DNA from: Aquibaculum sediminis
Lineage (GTDB): Bacteria; Pseudomonadota; Alphaproteobacteria; Kiloniellales; DSM-21159
Assembly (NCBI RefSeq): GCF_040712085.1
Contig: NZ_JBFCVK010000003.1
Span: 124,001-188,000 of the forward strand
DNA length: 64,000 bases
Direction: 5' to 3'
Position numbers and translations under genes: made by a program
Part shown: piece after piece, positions 16,532-26,711 of the stretch
Layout: every line of letters starts with the position of its first letter
Position numbering within the stretch: the first letter of the stretch is position 1
Notes under the pieces: generated by a model
Seen by the model: only the letters and a program-made list of their open reading frames with translations
Databases searched by the model: none
Told to the model about the DNA's origin: nothing

Positions 16532-17671
16532 ATGCCGGCAGAGCCAGGATCGATCGCACGCACCGAAAGACCGGGACCTCTGAGCGAACAGCGAAGCCGT
16601 AGACGCACCCTGGCGCTGCTGGGCGCTGCGCTCAGCCTGCCGCTGCTTGCCCCGGCGGCCGAAGCCTTCGATCTCGACCGCGAGCGCGGGGTGCTCACCG
16701 TTGCGCCGCAGCTCTCCCGGGTCACGCCGGCCGTGGTCAACATCTCCGTGCGCCAGCAGGTGCCGGTGCATCAGAACCCGCTGCTGCAGGATCCCTTCTT
16801 CCGCCGCTTCTTCGGCCTGCCGGAATGGCAGGCGCCGCAGCAGCGCCAGGCGCTCTCCGCCGGCTCGGGCGTGATTGTCGATGCCGGGCGCGGCCTCGTG
16901 ATGACCAACACCCACGTCATCGAGCACGCGGATCAGATCATCGTGTCCCTGGTGGATGGCCGCCAGGAGCCCGCCGAGGTGGTCGGCGTGGATTCCGCCA
17001 CTGACATCGCCCTGCTGCGCATCCGCGGCGACAACCTCCAGGCCGCGCCCATGGGCGACTCCGACCGCCTCGAGGTGGGGGATCTGGTCTTTGCCATCGG
17101 CAACCCCTTCGGCCTGGGACAGACCGTGACCAGCGGCATCATCTCCGCCCTGGGACGCACCGGCATCAATCGCGGCGGCTACGAGGACTTCATCCAGACC
17201 GACGCCTCGATCAACCCCGGTAACTCCGGCGGCGCACTGGTCAACTCCCGGGGCGAACTCATCGGCATCAACACGGCGATCCTCAGCCGCTCCGGCGGCA
17301 ACATCGGCATCGGCTTTGCCGTGCCGAGCAATCTGGCGCGCGGCGTCATGGATCAGCTCGTGGCACATGGCCGGGTCGAGCGCGGGCGCATCGGCGTGTC
17401 GATCCAGGATCTCACCCCCGACCTGGCCCAGGCCTTCGGCCTCCCCGGTGTCGACGGCGCCCTGGTGACCGCGGTCGAGGCCGGCTCTCCTGCCGCCCAG
17501 GCCGGGCTGCAGCGTGGTGATCTCGTCGTCGCGGTCGAGGGTGAAGCGGTGCGCAATTCCACGGCCCTGCGCAATCGCATCGGGCTCGTGCGGGTCGGTG
17601 AGCGGGTGGACATGACCATCCTGCGTGACGGTCGACAGCATCAGCTTCAGCTGCGCGTCGCGGCCCTGTGA
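16532..17671 (+). CDS. Deg/HtrA-family periplasmic serine protease, one PDZ domain
   Basis: A 379-residue protease. The N-terminus has an Arg-rich segment followed by a hydrophobic stretch (RSRRRTLALLGAAL, cleavage near PAAEA at residue 45), so Tat or Sec export is likely. The catalytic triad is visible as H128 (NTHVIEH), D158 (SATDIALL) and S232 (NPGNSGGAL). A single PDZ domain occupies about residues 285-375, as in DegS or short DegQ forms. The ATG at 16532 follows htpX by 11 bases and the stop is 14 bases before the next gene, so it sits inside a three-protease operon. Confidence 0.93.
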   Translation: MPAEPGSIARTERPGPLSEQRSRRRTLALLGAALSLPLLAPAAEAFDLDRERGVLTVAPQLSRVTPAVVNISVRQQVPVHQNPLLQDPFFRRFFGLPEWQAPQQRQALSAGSGVIVDAGRGLVMTNTHVIEHADQIIVSLVDGRQEPAEVVGVDSATDIALLRIRGDNLQAAPMGDSDRLEVGDLVFAIGNPFGLGQTVTSGIISALGRTGINRGGYEDFIQTDASINPGNSGGALVNSRGELIGINTAILSRSGGNIGIGFAVPSNLARGVMDQLVAHGRVERGRIGVSIQDLTPDLAQAFGLPGVDGALVTAVEAGSPAAQAGLQRGDLVVAVEGEAVRNSTALRNRIGLVRVGERVDMTILRDGRQHQLQLRVAAL

Positions 17672-17685
17672 CACGAGGGCCGACC

Positions 17686-18645
17686 ATGGCCCGCTCCGGC
17701 TTTCCCTCCTCCCGTCTCGACGAGGCCATACGCCGCCGACACAAGCGGCGCAACCTCCTGCAGTCCTTGGTGCTGCTCGTGGCCATGGCCGGGCTGCTGA
17801 GCGTATGCGCGCTGCTGCTCTTCGGCCCGGCGGCCAGCCTCTGGGCAGCGCTGGGCTGGCTGCTGGGCATGGCCATCGCCCCACGGATCGAGCCGGGCGC
17901 AGCGCTGGCGCTTTACGGCGCCCGCCCCCTGCCCCGCCAGGCCTTTCCCAACGGCTACGACATCCTCGAGCGCCTGGCTGCCCAGGCCGGCTTGCAGCAG
18001 TTGCCGCCGCTCTATCATCTGCCCAGTCCACAGCTGAATGCCTTCACCGTGGGACGCCGCGGCGAGGCGGCCATCGCCGTGACCGACGGGCTGCTGCGCC
18101 AACTCAATGCCCGCGAGTTTGCCGCCGTGATGGCGCACGAGATCGGGCATCTGATCAACAATGATCTCTGGGTGATGAATCTCGCCGACAGCCTGTCGCG
18201 CCTGACGCGCGTGCTCGGCTTTGTCGGCCTGCTGCTGCTCTTCCTCGGCCTGCCCCTGCTGCTCACCGGCGAGGCGGGGCCGGGCTGGCTGCTTGGGGCC
18301 GGTCTGCTGGCGCTCGCGCCGACGCTGGCCGCCCTGCTGCAACTGGCGCTCTCGCGCACCCGCGAGTTTGATGCCGACCTGGAAGCCGTGGCGCTGACTG
18401 GAGACCCCGCCGGCCTGGCCTCGGCCCTGACCAAGCTGGAACGCCGCCAGCGCGGTCTCTGGGCGCTGGTGACCGGCCAGGGAAAGACGCAGATCCCATC
18501 ACTGCTGCGCAGCCATCCGGGAACGACCGAGCGGATCGAACGCCTGCGCAGCCTCCAAGGTGACCGGGAGCGCATTGCCCTGTGGGGTGACGAACTCGAC
18601 CGGCCGGACCGACCGTCGCGGCGACGCCCGTGGGTTCCAAGGTGA
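17686..18645 (+). CDS. M48-family zinc metalloprotease (HtpX-like paralogue)
   Basis: A 319-residue membrane protease. It has hydrophobic helices near residues 25-65 and 185-225, the zinc motif HEIGH (H151, E152, H155) and a third-ligand segment EFDAD near 235. The overall plan repeats that of HtpX, but the sequence is diverged and the N-terminus is basic. The ATG at 17686 has GAGGG six bases upstream; a GTG at 17668 that overlaps the previous stop is an alternative. It is the last gene of the protease trio and is followed by a strong hairpin. Confidence 0.9.
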   Translation: MARSGFPSSRLDEAIRRRHKRRNLLQSLVLLVAMAGLLSVCALLLFGPAASLWAALGWLLGMAIAPRIEPGAALALYGARPLPRQAFPNGYDILERLAAQAGLQQLPPLYHLPSPQLNAFTVGRRGEAAIAVTDGLLRQLNAREFAAVMAHEIGHLINNDLWVMNLADSLSRLTRVLGFVGLLLLFLGLPLLLTGEAGPGWLLGAGLLALAPTLAALLQLALSRTREFDADLEAVALTGDPAGLASALTKLERRQRGLWALVTGQGKTQIPSLLRSHPGTTERIERLRSLQGDRERIALWGDELDRPDRPSRRRPWVPR

Positions 18646-18675
18646 GGTGGAGCGGATCACGGGAACGCAAAAGCA

Positions 18676-18705
18676 ATCGGCCCGCCTCCAAGGAAGCGGG
18701 CCGAT
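18676..18705. terminator. Bidirectional intrinsic terminator
   Basis: ATCGGCCCGC (18676-18685) and GCGGGCCGAT (18696-18705) form a perfect ten-base stem with a ten-base loop. On the minus strand it is followed by TGCTTTTGC, on the plus strand by CATAATT. It separates the M48 protease gene from the convergent small secreted protein gene. Confidence 0.75.
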
Positions 18706-18727
18706 CATAATTCGGGGTGCCTGCGTC

Positions 18728-18754
18728 ATCCGCCCGCATGCGCTGCGGGCGGAT
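18728..18754 (-). terminator. Terminator hairpin after the small secreted protein gene
   Basis: ATCCGCCCGCA (18728-18738) and TGCGGGCGGAT (18744-18754) form a perfect 11-base stem with a five-base loop, 13 bases past the minus-strand stop codon at 18768. It stands in tandem with the hairpin at 18676-18705. Confidence 0.7.
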
Positions 18755-18767
18755 TGGCTTGGGAGAA

Positions 18768-19094
18768 TCAGGCGCCGATGTCGCTCTCTTCGACCCAGCG
18801 GAAATCGGAATTTTTCGCCACGCCCGGAGCAGCCTCAAATCGCGTGGACTGCGACTGGACGCTGTTCGGGTTGAAGGACTCGAGGCTGGCGTTGCCGCTG
18901 CCCACGGGGGCAATGCGGTGGATGACCACGCCATCGCTCGCGGACTGGTGAGCTGTGGGCTGATTGGCCTGCGCCTCGGTGGCGTGGCCGACGTAGCTGT
19001 TGAGGCTCGCGTTCTGCTGACCCATGTCCGCCATGGCCGGGGTCGCCGCCACGAATGCCAGAACCGCTGCCGATGCCAATACCGTCTTCATCAT
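18768..19094 (-). CDS. Small exported protein of unknown function
   Basis: A 108-residue protein starting MMKTVLASAAVLAFVAATPAMA, a clear Sec signal peptide with cleavage near residue 22. The mature part is about 86 residues, has no Cys, and is rich in Ser, Asn, Ala and Gln. A short motif is duplicated: NASLNSY near residue 30 and NASLESF near residue 70. I do not recognise the family. Expression looks strong and controlled: a perfect AAGGAG lies six bases from the ATG, a stem-loop precedes it, an inverted repeat is further upstream, and two terminator hairpins follow. It may be an abundant periplasmic or envelope-stress protein; that is inference. Confidence 0.75.
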   Translation of the reverse strand: MMKTVLASAAVLAFVAATPAMADMGQQNASLNSYVGHATEAQANQPTAHQSASDGVVIHRIAPVGSGNASLESFNPNSVQSQSTRFEAAPGVAKNSDFRWVEESDIGA

Positions 19095-19116
19095 GGTGAT
19101 CTCCTTAAGGGTTGAG

Positions 19117-19139
19117 CTTGGGAGGAGAGATCCTCCAAG
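19117..19139 (-). promoter_or_regulatory. 5'-leader stem-loop of the small secreted protein gene
   Basis: On the plus strand CTTGGGAGGA (19117-19126) and TCCTCCAAG (19131-19139) pair around a GAGA loop, with one bulged base. In the minus-strand transcript this hairpin sits about ten bases before the AAGGAG ribosome site, a position typical of mRNA-stabilising or translation-control leaders. Confidence 0.45.
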
Positions 19140-19157
19140 CGCCTGTCTAAGAGATCG

Positions 19158-19175
19158 TTATTCCATGTCGAATAA
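19158..19175. promoter_or_regulatory. Inverted repeat TTATTC-N6-GAATAA
   Basis: A perfect six-base inverted repeat with a six-base spacer, 64-81 bases upstream of the small secreted protein start. It is AT-rich in a GC-rich context, so it may be an operator or overlap the promoter. The regulator is unknown. Confidence 0.45.
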
Positions 19176-19220
19176 GTAAGGGCGGCATTCAGCAGCGGAC
19201 TGTTTCTCTGGGACGAACAA

Positions 19221-20432
19221 TCAGCCCCTTGAATCCTCGCGCAGCACCTGCACGCCGGGGAGCGTCTTGCCCTCCAGCCATTCCAGGAAGGCACCACCGG
19301 CTGAGGAGACATAGCTGAAGGCGTCCAGCACGCCCGCGTGGCTGAGCGCCGACACGGTGTCGCCGCCGCCGGCCACCGACAGGAGCGTGCCGGCGCGGGT
19401 CAGATCGGCCGCTGCCTGAGCCACCTGATTGGTGCCGGCATCGAAGGGCTGGATCTCGAAGGCACCCAGGGGACCGTTCCACACCAGCGTCCTGCATTCC
19501 GCCAGGCGGAGCGCGATGTGCTCAGCCGTGCGCGGACCGATGTCCAGGATCATGCGGTCGGCCGGCACCTGCTTCACGGTGACCACGTCATAGGCCGCAT
19601 TGGGCTTGAACTCGGCCGCCACGACCGCATCGGTCGGCAACACGATGTCACAGTCCGAGGCCTTGGCCCTGCGCACGATATCCTCGACCGTGGGCGCCAT
19701 CTCCTTCTCGCAGAGGGAAGCGCCCACATTGACGCCAAGCGCGTGCAGGAAGGTGTTGGCCATGCCGCCGCCGATCACCAGGAGCTGCACCCTCTCCACG
19801 AGATTGCCCAGCAGCTCCAGCTTGGTGGAGACCTTGGCCCCGCCGACGATGGCCGCCACGGGTCGCTCGGGCTGCTCAAGGGCCTTCTGCAGGGCCTCCA
19901 GCTCCTCCTGCATCAGCAGGCCGGCCACGGCCGGCAGCTTGTGCGCAATGCCTTCCACGGAGGCGTGAGCGCGGTGGGCGGCGGAAAAGGCATCGCTGAC
20001 GAAGAGGTCGCCCAGCGCCGCCAGTGCGGCAGCAAACTCGGGGTCGTTCTTCTCCTCGCCCTTGTGGAAGCGCAGGTTTTCCAGCAGCAGCACCCCGCCC
20101 TCGGGAAGCTCGGCCAGGGCGCGCTCGGCCGGGGCACCGATGCAATCCTCGGCAAAACGCACCGGCACCTCGGCGCCCAGGGCGGCCTGGAGTTCCGGCA
20201 ACAGCGGCGCCAGCGACATGTCCTCGCGCCGCTCACCCTTGGGCCGCCCGAAGTGGCTCAGCAGCACAACCTTTGCCCCGGCCTCGCGCAGGCGGTGAAT
20301 CGTGGGGATTGCCCGCGTGATGCGGGTCGCGTCGGTGACCCGCCCCTGCTCCATGGGCACATTGAAATCCACCCGCACCAGGGCGGTGCGCCCCGCAAGC
20401 GTGACGTCATCAAGGGTTCGGAAGGCTGTCAT
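19221..20432 (-). CDS. pgk: Phosphoglycerate kinase
   Basis: A 403-residue glycolytic enzyme transferring phosphate between 1,3-bisphosphoglycerate and ADP. N-terminal substrate-site residues are in VRVDFNVPM (near 20) and in LLSHFGRPKG (near 60); the nucleotide side has GGAKVSTKLELL (near 200) and the C-terminal GGGDTVSAL (near 355). Full length. Its neighbours, an exported protein and a ferritin-like gene, are not glycolytic, and gap is not adjacent. Confidence 0.97.
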   Translation of the reverse strand: MTAFRTLDDVTLAGRTALVRVDFNVPMEQGRVTDATRITRAIPTIHRLREAGAKVVLLSHFGRPKGERREDMSLAPLLPELQAALGAEVPVRFAEDCIGAPAERALAELPEGGVLLLENLRFHKGEEKNDPEFAAALAALGDLFVSDAFSAAHRAHASVEGIAHKLPAVAGLLMQEELEALQKALEQPERPVAAIVGGAKVSTKLELLGNLVERVQLLVIGGGMANTFLHALGVNVGASLCEKEMAPTVEDIVRRAKASDCDIVLPTDAVVAAEFKPNAAYDVVTVKQVPADRMILDIGPRTAEHIALRLAECRTLVWNGPLGAFEIQPFDAGTNQVAQAAADLTRAGTLLSVAGGGDTVSALSHAGVLDAFSYVSSAGGAFLEWLEGKTLPGVQVLREDSRG

Positions 20433-20492
20433 GGGACGCTCCGGCTGAAAGGAGAACGTGAATCGAACGACTCCCGGGCGCGTGGCCGGGCG

Positions 20493-21326
20493 TCAGGCTG
20501 CGAGCGCACCGTCGCGGCTGAGACGGCGGTGGCGCCGGCGCATTATGCCATAGGCGACCTTGGCCATGAGCTGGGCCATGCGACCCTGGGCACTGAGGCC
20601 CGCGGCCTTGCAGATCATGGCCGAGGCCCGCTGTACCCGCACCGGCTTATAGTAGCCATAGGCGCGCACCATGTAGGCGCTGCTCCAGCGCTTGCGGTCA
20701 TAGGGTTCGTCGGCCGGCGCATTGGCGGCGTAGTAGGCATAGGCCAGCTCGTCGTCCTCGGTCTCCTGCATGCGGCTCACCGCGATCAGGAAGCGCCGGA
20801 CGCGGCTGATTCTCTCGCGCTCGAGATAGCGGCGCAGATGCGTATAGAAGAGCTTGTAGTGACGCAGCTCGTCGGCTGCGATGCGCTGACATATATCCTT
20901 GAAAACGGGCTCTTCGGTCGAGTCGGCCAGTGACCCGTAGTAGGAGGAGGTGCCCACCTCCACGATGCAGCGCGCCACCAGTTCGCCGCTGCGCGAGCCG
21001 CGCACCGAGGTGGTCGAGTCAACCGGAATGCGAAAGCCGGAGCGGAAGCGCTCCATGGCGCCGTCGAAGTCGAAGTCGGGATCGGCCATGCGGGCCCAGC
21101 GGCCCAGCGCTTCGCCGTGCTGCACCTCTTCCCCGGCCCAGCGTCGTGCTTCAGCCTTGAAGGTCTCGTCGTCGGGGAAGACGTTACAGAGATAATCGGC
21201 GTAGTCGCCGGAGTTGAACTCGACCAGCGCTGCAGCCTTGGCGATCTTCAGAAGCTCAGGATCGACCCGCGTGCGATCAAAGCGATCCCAGGCGATGTCG
21301 TCGAGCGACCAGTGCTTTTCGGACAT
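20493..21326 (-). CDS. Ferritin-like di-iron protein
   Basis: A 277-residue, mostly helical protein with the two-fold E...ExxH pattern of the ferritin-like superfamily. The ligands are a Glu in ALVEFNSGDY, then EEVQHGEAL, then a Glu in IVEVGTSSYYG, then ADELRHYKLF. The spacing resembles acyl-ACP desaturase- or AurF-type di-iron oxygenases more than storage ferritins. The C-terminal 80 residues are basic. It lies 60 bases upstream of pgk on the same strand. The reaction is unknown; a small-molecule or lipid oxidase is possible. Confidence 0.75.
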   Translation of the reverse strand: MSEKHWSLDDIAWDRFDRTRVDPELLKIAKAAALVEFNSGDYADYLCNVFPDDETFKAEARRWAGEEVQHGEALGRWARMADPDFDFDGAMERFRSGFRIPVDSTTSVRGSRSGELVARCIVEVGTSSYYGSLADSTEEPVFKDICQRIAADELRHYKLFYTHLRRYLERERISRVRRFLIAVSRMQETEDDELAYAYYAANAPADEPYDRKRWSSAYMVRAYGYYKPVRVQRASAMICKAAGLSAQGRMAQLMAKVAYGIMRRRHRRLSRDGALAA

Positions 21327-21510
21327 GTCTCACCCTCGGCCCCCTGATGTTCGCCGGATCTTCGCATTGAAACCGGCGACTGCCATGTAAGTGCGATGGC
21401 TAACGGCCGCAAGAGAGAGCATTTTCGCTCCGCACGCAACCCTCATGCACGAGTGGGCGGTCCGAAAAAGGTGGCAGGACCGGTATGGCACCGGCCTTTC
21501 CGACCCACAC

Positions 21511-21927
21511 TCAGTTGGCGCGGCTCAATGCGTCGAGTTTGGCTTCCAGGACGCTCACGCGCTTCGCGGCGACCGCCTTGTCATGCTCGCTCTTCGCGTC
21601 CGCCACATCCTCGCGGGCATTCTTCAATGCCTGCTCGGTCGCGGCGCGATCGATTTCCTCGAGCGGCTCCGCCTCCACAGCCAGAACGGTGCAACGCTCT
21701 GGTGTCACTTCCGCGAATCCACCGGAAACGAAGAGGCGCTGGCTGACCGCCCGGCGCTCTTCGTAGACCGAGATGACACCGGGCCGCACCGTGGAAATCA
21801 TCGGCGCATGGCGGGGCAGCACGCCGAAATCGCCATCGCCGCCCGGCACCACGACCATGTCCACTGCCTGCGACAGCAGCAGCTTCTCCGGCGAGACGAG
21901 TTCGAACTCGACCTTCTGCTCAGCCAT
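21511..21927 (-). CDS. atpC: ATP synthase F1 subunit epsilon
   Basis: A 138-residue central-stalk subunit. The N-terminal beta-sandwich (KVEFELVSPEKLLLSQAVD, and VVVPGGDGDFGVLPRHAP near residue 27) is standard, with a shorter helical C-terminus rich in Lys and Ala. It is the last gene of atpHAGDC, 36 bases after atpD. Confidence 0.95.
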   Translation of the reverse strand: MAEQKVEFELVSPEKLLLSQAVDMVVVPGGDGDFGVLPRHAPMISTVRPGVISVYEERRAVSQRLFVSGGFAEVTPERCTVLAVEAEPLEEIDRAATEQALKNAREDVADAKSEHDKAVAAKRVSVLEAKLDALSRAN

Positions 21928-21963
21928 GTCAGCCTATCCTCGTTCTTGCCAAAGACCCGTCGC

Positions 21964-23388
21964 TTATGCCGCTTCGGCGGCCATCTTGCGGGCCTTCTCG
22001 ACGGCGTCGTCGATGGTGCCGACCATGTAGAAGGCCGCTTCCGGCAGGTGATCGTATTCGCCTTCCACCAGGCCCTTGAAGCCGCGGATGGTCTCTTCGA
22101 GCGGCACCTGCACACCCGGCGTGCCGGTGAAGACCTGCGCCACGTCGAAGGGCTGCGAGAAGAAACGCTGAATCTTGCGGGCCCGGGCGACGGTCAGCTT
22201 GTCCTCTTCGGACAGCTCGTCCATGCCCAGAATGGCGATGATGTCCTGAAGCTGCTTGTACTGCTGCAGCGTCTCCTGGACCCGACGCGCCACGTTGTAG
22301 TGCTCCTCGCCCACCACATCCGGCTCCAGGATGCGGCTGGTGGAGTCGAGCGGATCGACTGCCGGGTAGATGCCCAACTCGGCGATCTGACGGCTCAGCA
22401 CCGTGGTGGCGTCCAAGTGCGCGAAGGACGTGGCCGGCGCCGGATCGGTCAAGTCATCGGCCGGCACGTAAATGGCCTGCACCGAGGTGATCGAGCCCTT
22501 GGTAGTGGTGGTGATACGCTCCTGCAGTGCACCCATGTCCGTGGCGAGAGTTGGCTGATAACCCACCGCCGAGGGAATGCGGCCCAACAGCGCCGACACT
22601 TCCGAACCCGCCTGGGTGAAGCGGAAGATGTTATCCACGAAGAAGAGCACGTCCTGGCCTTCCTCATCGCGGAAGTACTCGGCGAGGGTCAAGCCAGTCA
22701 GGGCCACACGCGCGCGGGCGCCCGGCGGCTCGTTCATCTGACCATAGACCAGGGCCGCCTTCGAGGCGGAGCCGTCGGTCTTGATGACCCCGGAGTCCAT
22801 CATCTCGTGGTAGAGGTCGTTGCCCTCGCGGGTACGCTCGCCCACGCCGGCGAAGACCGAGTAGCCACCATGCGTTTTGGCGACGTTGTTGATCAACTCC
22901 ATGATCAGCACCGTCTTGCCCACACCGGCACCGCCGAAAAGGCCGATCTTGCCGCCCTTGGCATAGGGAGCAAGCAGGTCGACGACCTTGATGCCCGTCA
23001 CCAGCATTTCGGCTTCGGTCGACTGATCAGTGTAGGTCGGCGCCGCTCTATGGATCGGCGCGCTGAGCTTGGCACCCACCGGCCCACGCTCATCGATCGG
23101 TTCGCCGATGACATTGATGATACGCCCCAGCGTCTCGGGGCCAACCGGAACCGTAATCGGCTCACCCGTATCGGTGACCTCCTGACCACGCACCAGGCCT
23201 TCGGTGGCATCCATGGCAATGGTGCGCACCGTACTTTCGCCGAGATGCTGCGCGACCTCGAGAACCAGACGTTGATCGTGATTGCTGGTCTCGAGCGCGT
23301 TCATGATCGCAGGCAGGTCGCCCTCGAACTGCACGTCGACCACCGGTCCCATGACCTGGGTGACTTTCCCGACGAGGTTCTTGGCCAT
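21964..23388 (-). CDS. atpD: ATP synthase F1 subunit beta
   Basis: The 474-residue catalytic subunit of F1. The Walker A motif GGAGVGKT lies near residue 155, the catalytic Glu-Arg region (GVGERTREGNDLY) near 190, Walker B (VLFFVDNIFRFTQAGSEV) near 255 and the DELSEEDK loop near 395. Length and motifs are standard. It sits between atpG and atpC. Confidence 0.98.
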   Translation of the reverse strand: MAKNLVGKVTQVMGPVVDVQFEGDLPAIMNALETSNHDQRLVLEVAQHLGESTVRTIAMDATEGLVRGQEVTDTGEPITVPVGPETLGRIINVIGEPIDERGPVGAKLSAPIHRAAPTYTDQSTEAEMLVTGIKVVDLLAPYAKGGKIGLFGGAGVGKTVLIMELINNVAKTHGGYSVFAGVGERTREGNDLYHEMMDSGVIKTDGSASKAALVYGQMNEPPGARARVALTGLTLAEYFRDEEGQDVLFFVDNIFRFTQAGSEVSALLGRIPSAVGYQPTLATDMGALQERITTTTKGSITSVQAIYVPADDLTDPAPATSFAHLDATTVLSRQIAELGIYPAVDPLDSTSRILEPDVVGEEHYNVARRVQETLQQYKQLQDIIAILGMDELSEEDKLTVARARKIQRFFSQPFDVAQVFTGTPGVQVPLEETIRGFKGLVEGEYDHLPEAAFYMVGTIDDAVEKARKMAAEAA

Positions 23389-23439
23389 CCTATGCTCCTC
23401 TAGTGCCTTTTGCTTCCATGCGGGCGCAAAGAGCGCACA

Positions 23440-24336
23440 CTACATGGCCTCCTTGGCGGAGACGATTTCGATAAGTTCTTTGGTGATCGCGGCCTGACGC
23501 GTGCGGTTGTAGAGCAGCGTCAGTTTCTTCTTCATGTCTTCGGCATTGCGCGTCGCATTGTCCATTGCGGTCATGCGTGCACCCTGCTCACCGGCGTTGT
23601 TCTCCAGCAGGGCATTGAAGACCTGAACTGCGAGGTTGCGCGGCAGCAGTTCGGCGAGGATCGTCTCCTCGTCCGGCTCGTAATCGTAGACCATACCCTG
23701 GTTCTCTTCTGCCTGCACCTCCTCACTGGAGGCCTCGGCCTCCGGCGCGGCAAAGGGAACGAGCTGCTGGCGGGTGACGACCTGGGAAATGGCCGACTTG
23801 AACTGCGCGTAGTAGAGCGTGCAGACGTCGAACTCGTCCTCGTCGTACATGGCCAGCAGGCGCTGGGCGATCTCGTCGGACTTCCCGAAGCTCGGTCGCG
23901 GCTTGGAGACGTCTTCCAAGGTGTCGATGATCACATCGGCATGACCGCGGCGCAGGGCATCACGGCCCTTGCGGCCGATGCACAGCACCTTCACCGTCTT
24001 GCCCTCGCCCTTCAGGCGCTCGATATCACGGCGCGCTTCACGGGCGATGTTGGCATTGAAGGCGCCGCAGAGACCACGATCGGCCGTAGCCACCACCAGC
24101 AGATGCACATCCTGCTTGCCGGTGCCGCTCAGCAGCTTGGGCCCCTGGCCGCCACGGTTGCCCGAGGCCAGGGAGCCCAGCATGCGCGCCATGCGAGCTG
24201 CATAGGGCCGCGAGGCTTCCGCCTGCTCCTGGGCACGCTTCAGCTTCGCCGCGGCCACCATCTTCATGGCCGAGGTAATCTTTTGCGTCGATTTGACGCT
24301 GGCGATACGGGAGCGGAGCTCCTTGAGGCTAGCCAT
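23440..24336 (-). CDS. atpG: ATP synthase F1 subunit gamma
   Basis: The 298-residue rotor shaft. Coiled-coil helices are at both ends: N-terminal ELRSRIASVKSTQKITSAMK and C-terminal MTAMDNATRNAEDM. The DRGLCGAFN segment lies near residue 87. An acidic insertion around residues 205-220 (EAEASSEEVQAEEN) is a little longer than in E. coli, as in other alphaproteobacteria. It follows atpA by 39 bases. Confidence 0.96.
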   Translation of the reverse strand: MASLKELRSRIASVKSTQKITSAMKMVAAAKLKRAQEQAEASRPYAARMARMLGSLASGNRGGQGPKLLSGTGKQDVHLLVVATADRGLCGAFNANIAREARRDIERLKGEGKTVKVLCIGRKGRDALRRGHADVIIDTLEDVSKPRPSFGKSDEIAQRLLAMYDEDEFDVCTLYYAQFKSAISQVVTRQQLVPFAAPEAEASSEEVQAEENQGMVYDYEPDEETILAELLPRNLAVQVFNALLENNAGEQGARMTAMDNATRNAEDMKKKLTLLYNRTRQAAITKELIEIVSAKEAM

Positions 24337-24375
24337 GTCTCTTCAACCGCAACTCGTTCACAGAAGGGGCGAAAA

Positions 24376-25904
<1,529 letters not shown>

Positions 25905-25908
<4 letters not shown>

Positions 25909-26465
25909 CCAACCCCTTTCATAGCGAACTGAAGTCGTTGCAATTTGGTCCTGAGCGAAGTGTCGATCATGCGGCTGCCCACCTTGACCACAAGACCACC
26001 GAGCAGGCTCGGATCGGTCTTCTGGACGAGCTGGATCTTGCCGCCCACCGACTTCGACAGGGAATCGAGCAGGGCCTTCTCCTGCGTCTCGGACAGCGGC
26101 AGCGCGGCCGTCACCTCGGCGCGCACTTCGCCGCGCCGACGCGCCAGCTCCGCCATAAAGGCCCGAATCATGTTGGGTAGTGCATGGAGGCGCCGGTTTT
26201 GCGCCACCACCATAATAAAGCGACGGGTAAGATCCGTGACCCCCGCCTTGGCCAGAACCGCATCCATGGCCTTGGCCTGCTGCTCGCGCCCATAGAGCGG
26301 GCTGCGCACCAGCCGCTGAAGATCCTCACTCTCGGCCAGCAAGGCGTCAATGCCCTTGAGGTCTTCCGAGACCTTGTCCAAGGCCTGCGCCTGATCGGCG
26401 AGCTCGAACAGTGCCAGGGCGTAACGCCCGGCCAGACCGCCCGTCGAGGTGTCTTCGCCTGCCAA
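25905..26465 (-). CDS. atpH: ATP synthase F1 subunit delta
   Basis: A 186-residue peripheral-stalk subunit. The N-terminal six-helix domain starts near GLAGRYALALFELA, and the C-terminal family signature LLGGLVVKVGSRMIDTSLRT is near residue 155. It is the first gene of the F1 operon. The F0 genes are absent here, as is usual in alphaproteobacteria, where F0 is encoded separately. The promoter must lie in the gap shared with the divergent thiamine-related gene. Confidence 0.96.
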
Positions 26466-26673
26466 AGCCTAATCGCTCCCCAGAAAGAAGTGAGGCATCG
26501 GCCCCATCGGCCGCGTGTCTCCTGAGTAGGGAACCACCCGAAGACCGTCAGGCCAGGGCAGCATCCGCGGAAGCACGGAAAGGGACCGTCGCAGACAGGC
26601 TCCGCCCCATCCGCGCGACGGGTAGGTATCACAGGGTCTCAGGGAGTGCAAGCGGGCCCGCGCAGACTTTCGC

Positions 26674-26703
26674 TTGACCCTCGCGGCGGCGACAGCCTAG
26701 CTT
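26674..26703 (+). promoter_or_regulatory. Candidate promoter for the TPP riboswitch transcript
   Basis: TTGACC (26674-26679) is followed after 18 bases by TAGCTT (26698-26703). The predicted start near 26710 falls exactly at the 5' edge of the riboswitch, which supports the call. Confidence 0.5.
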
Positions 26704-26711
26704 TCCCGCGG

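Noticed and set aside
19338..20933. Long open frame on the plus strand opposite pgk and the ferritin-like gene
   Set aside because: Its translation is His-, Gly- and Gln-rich and low in family character, the usual shadow of a high-GC gene; pgk on the other strand is certain.
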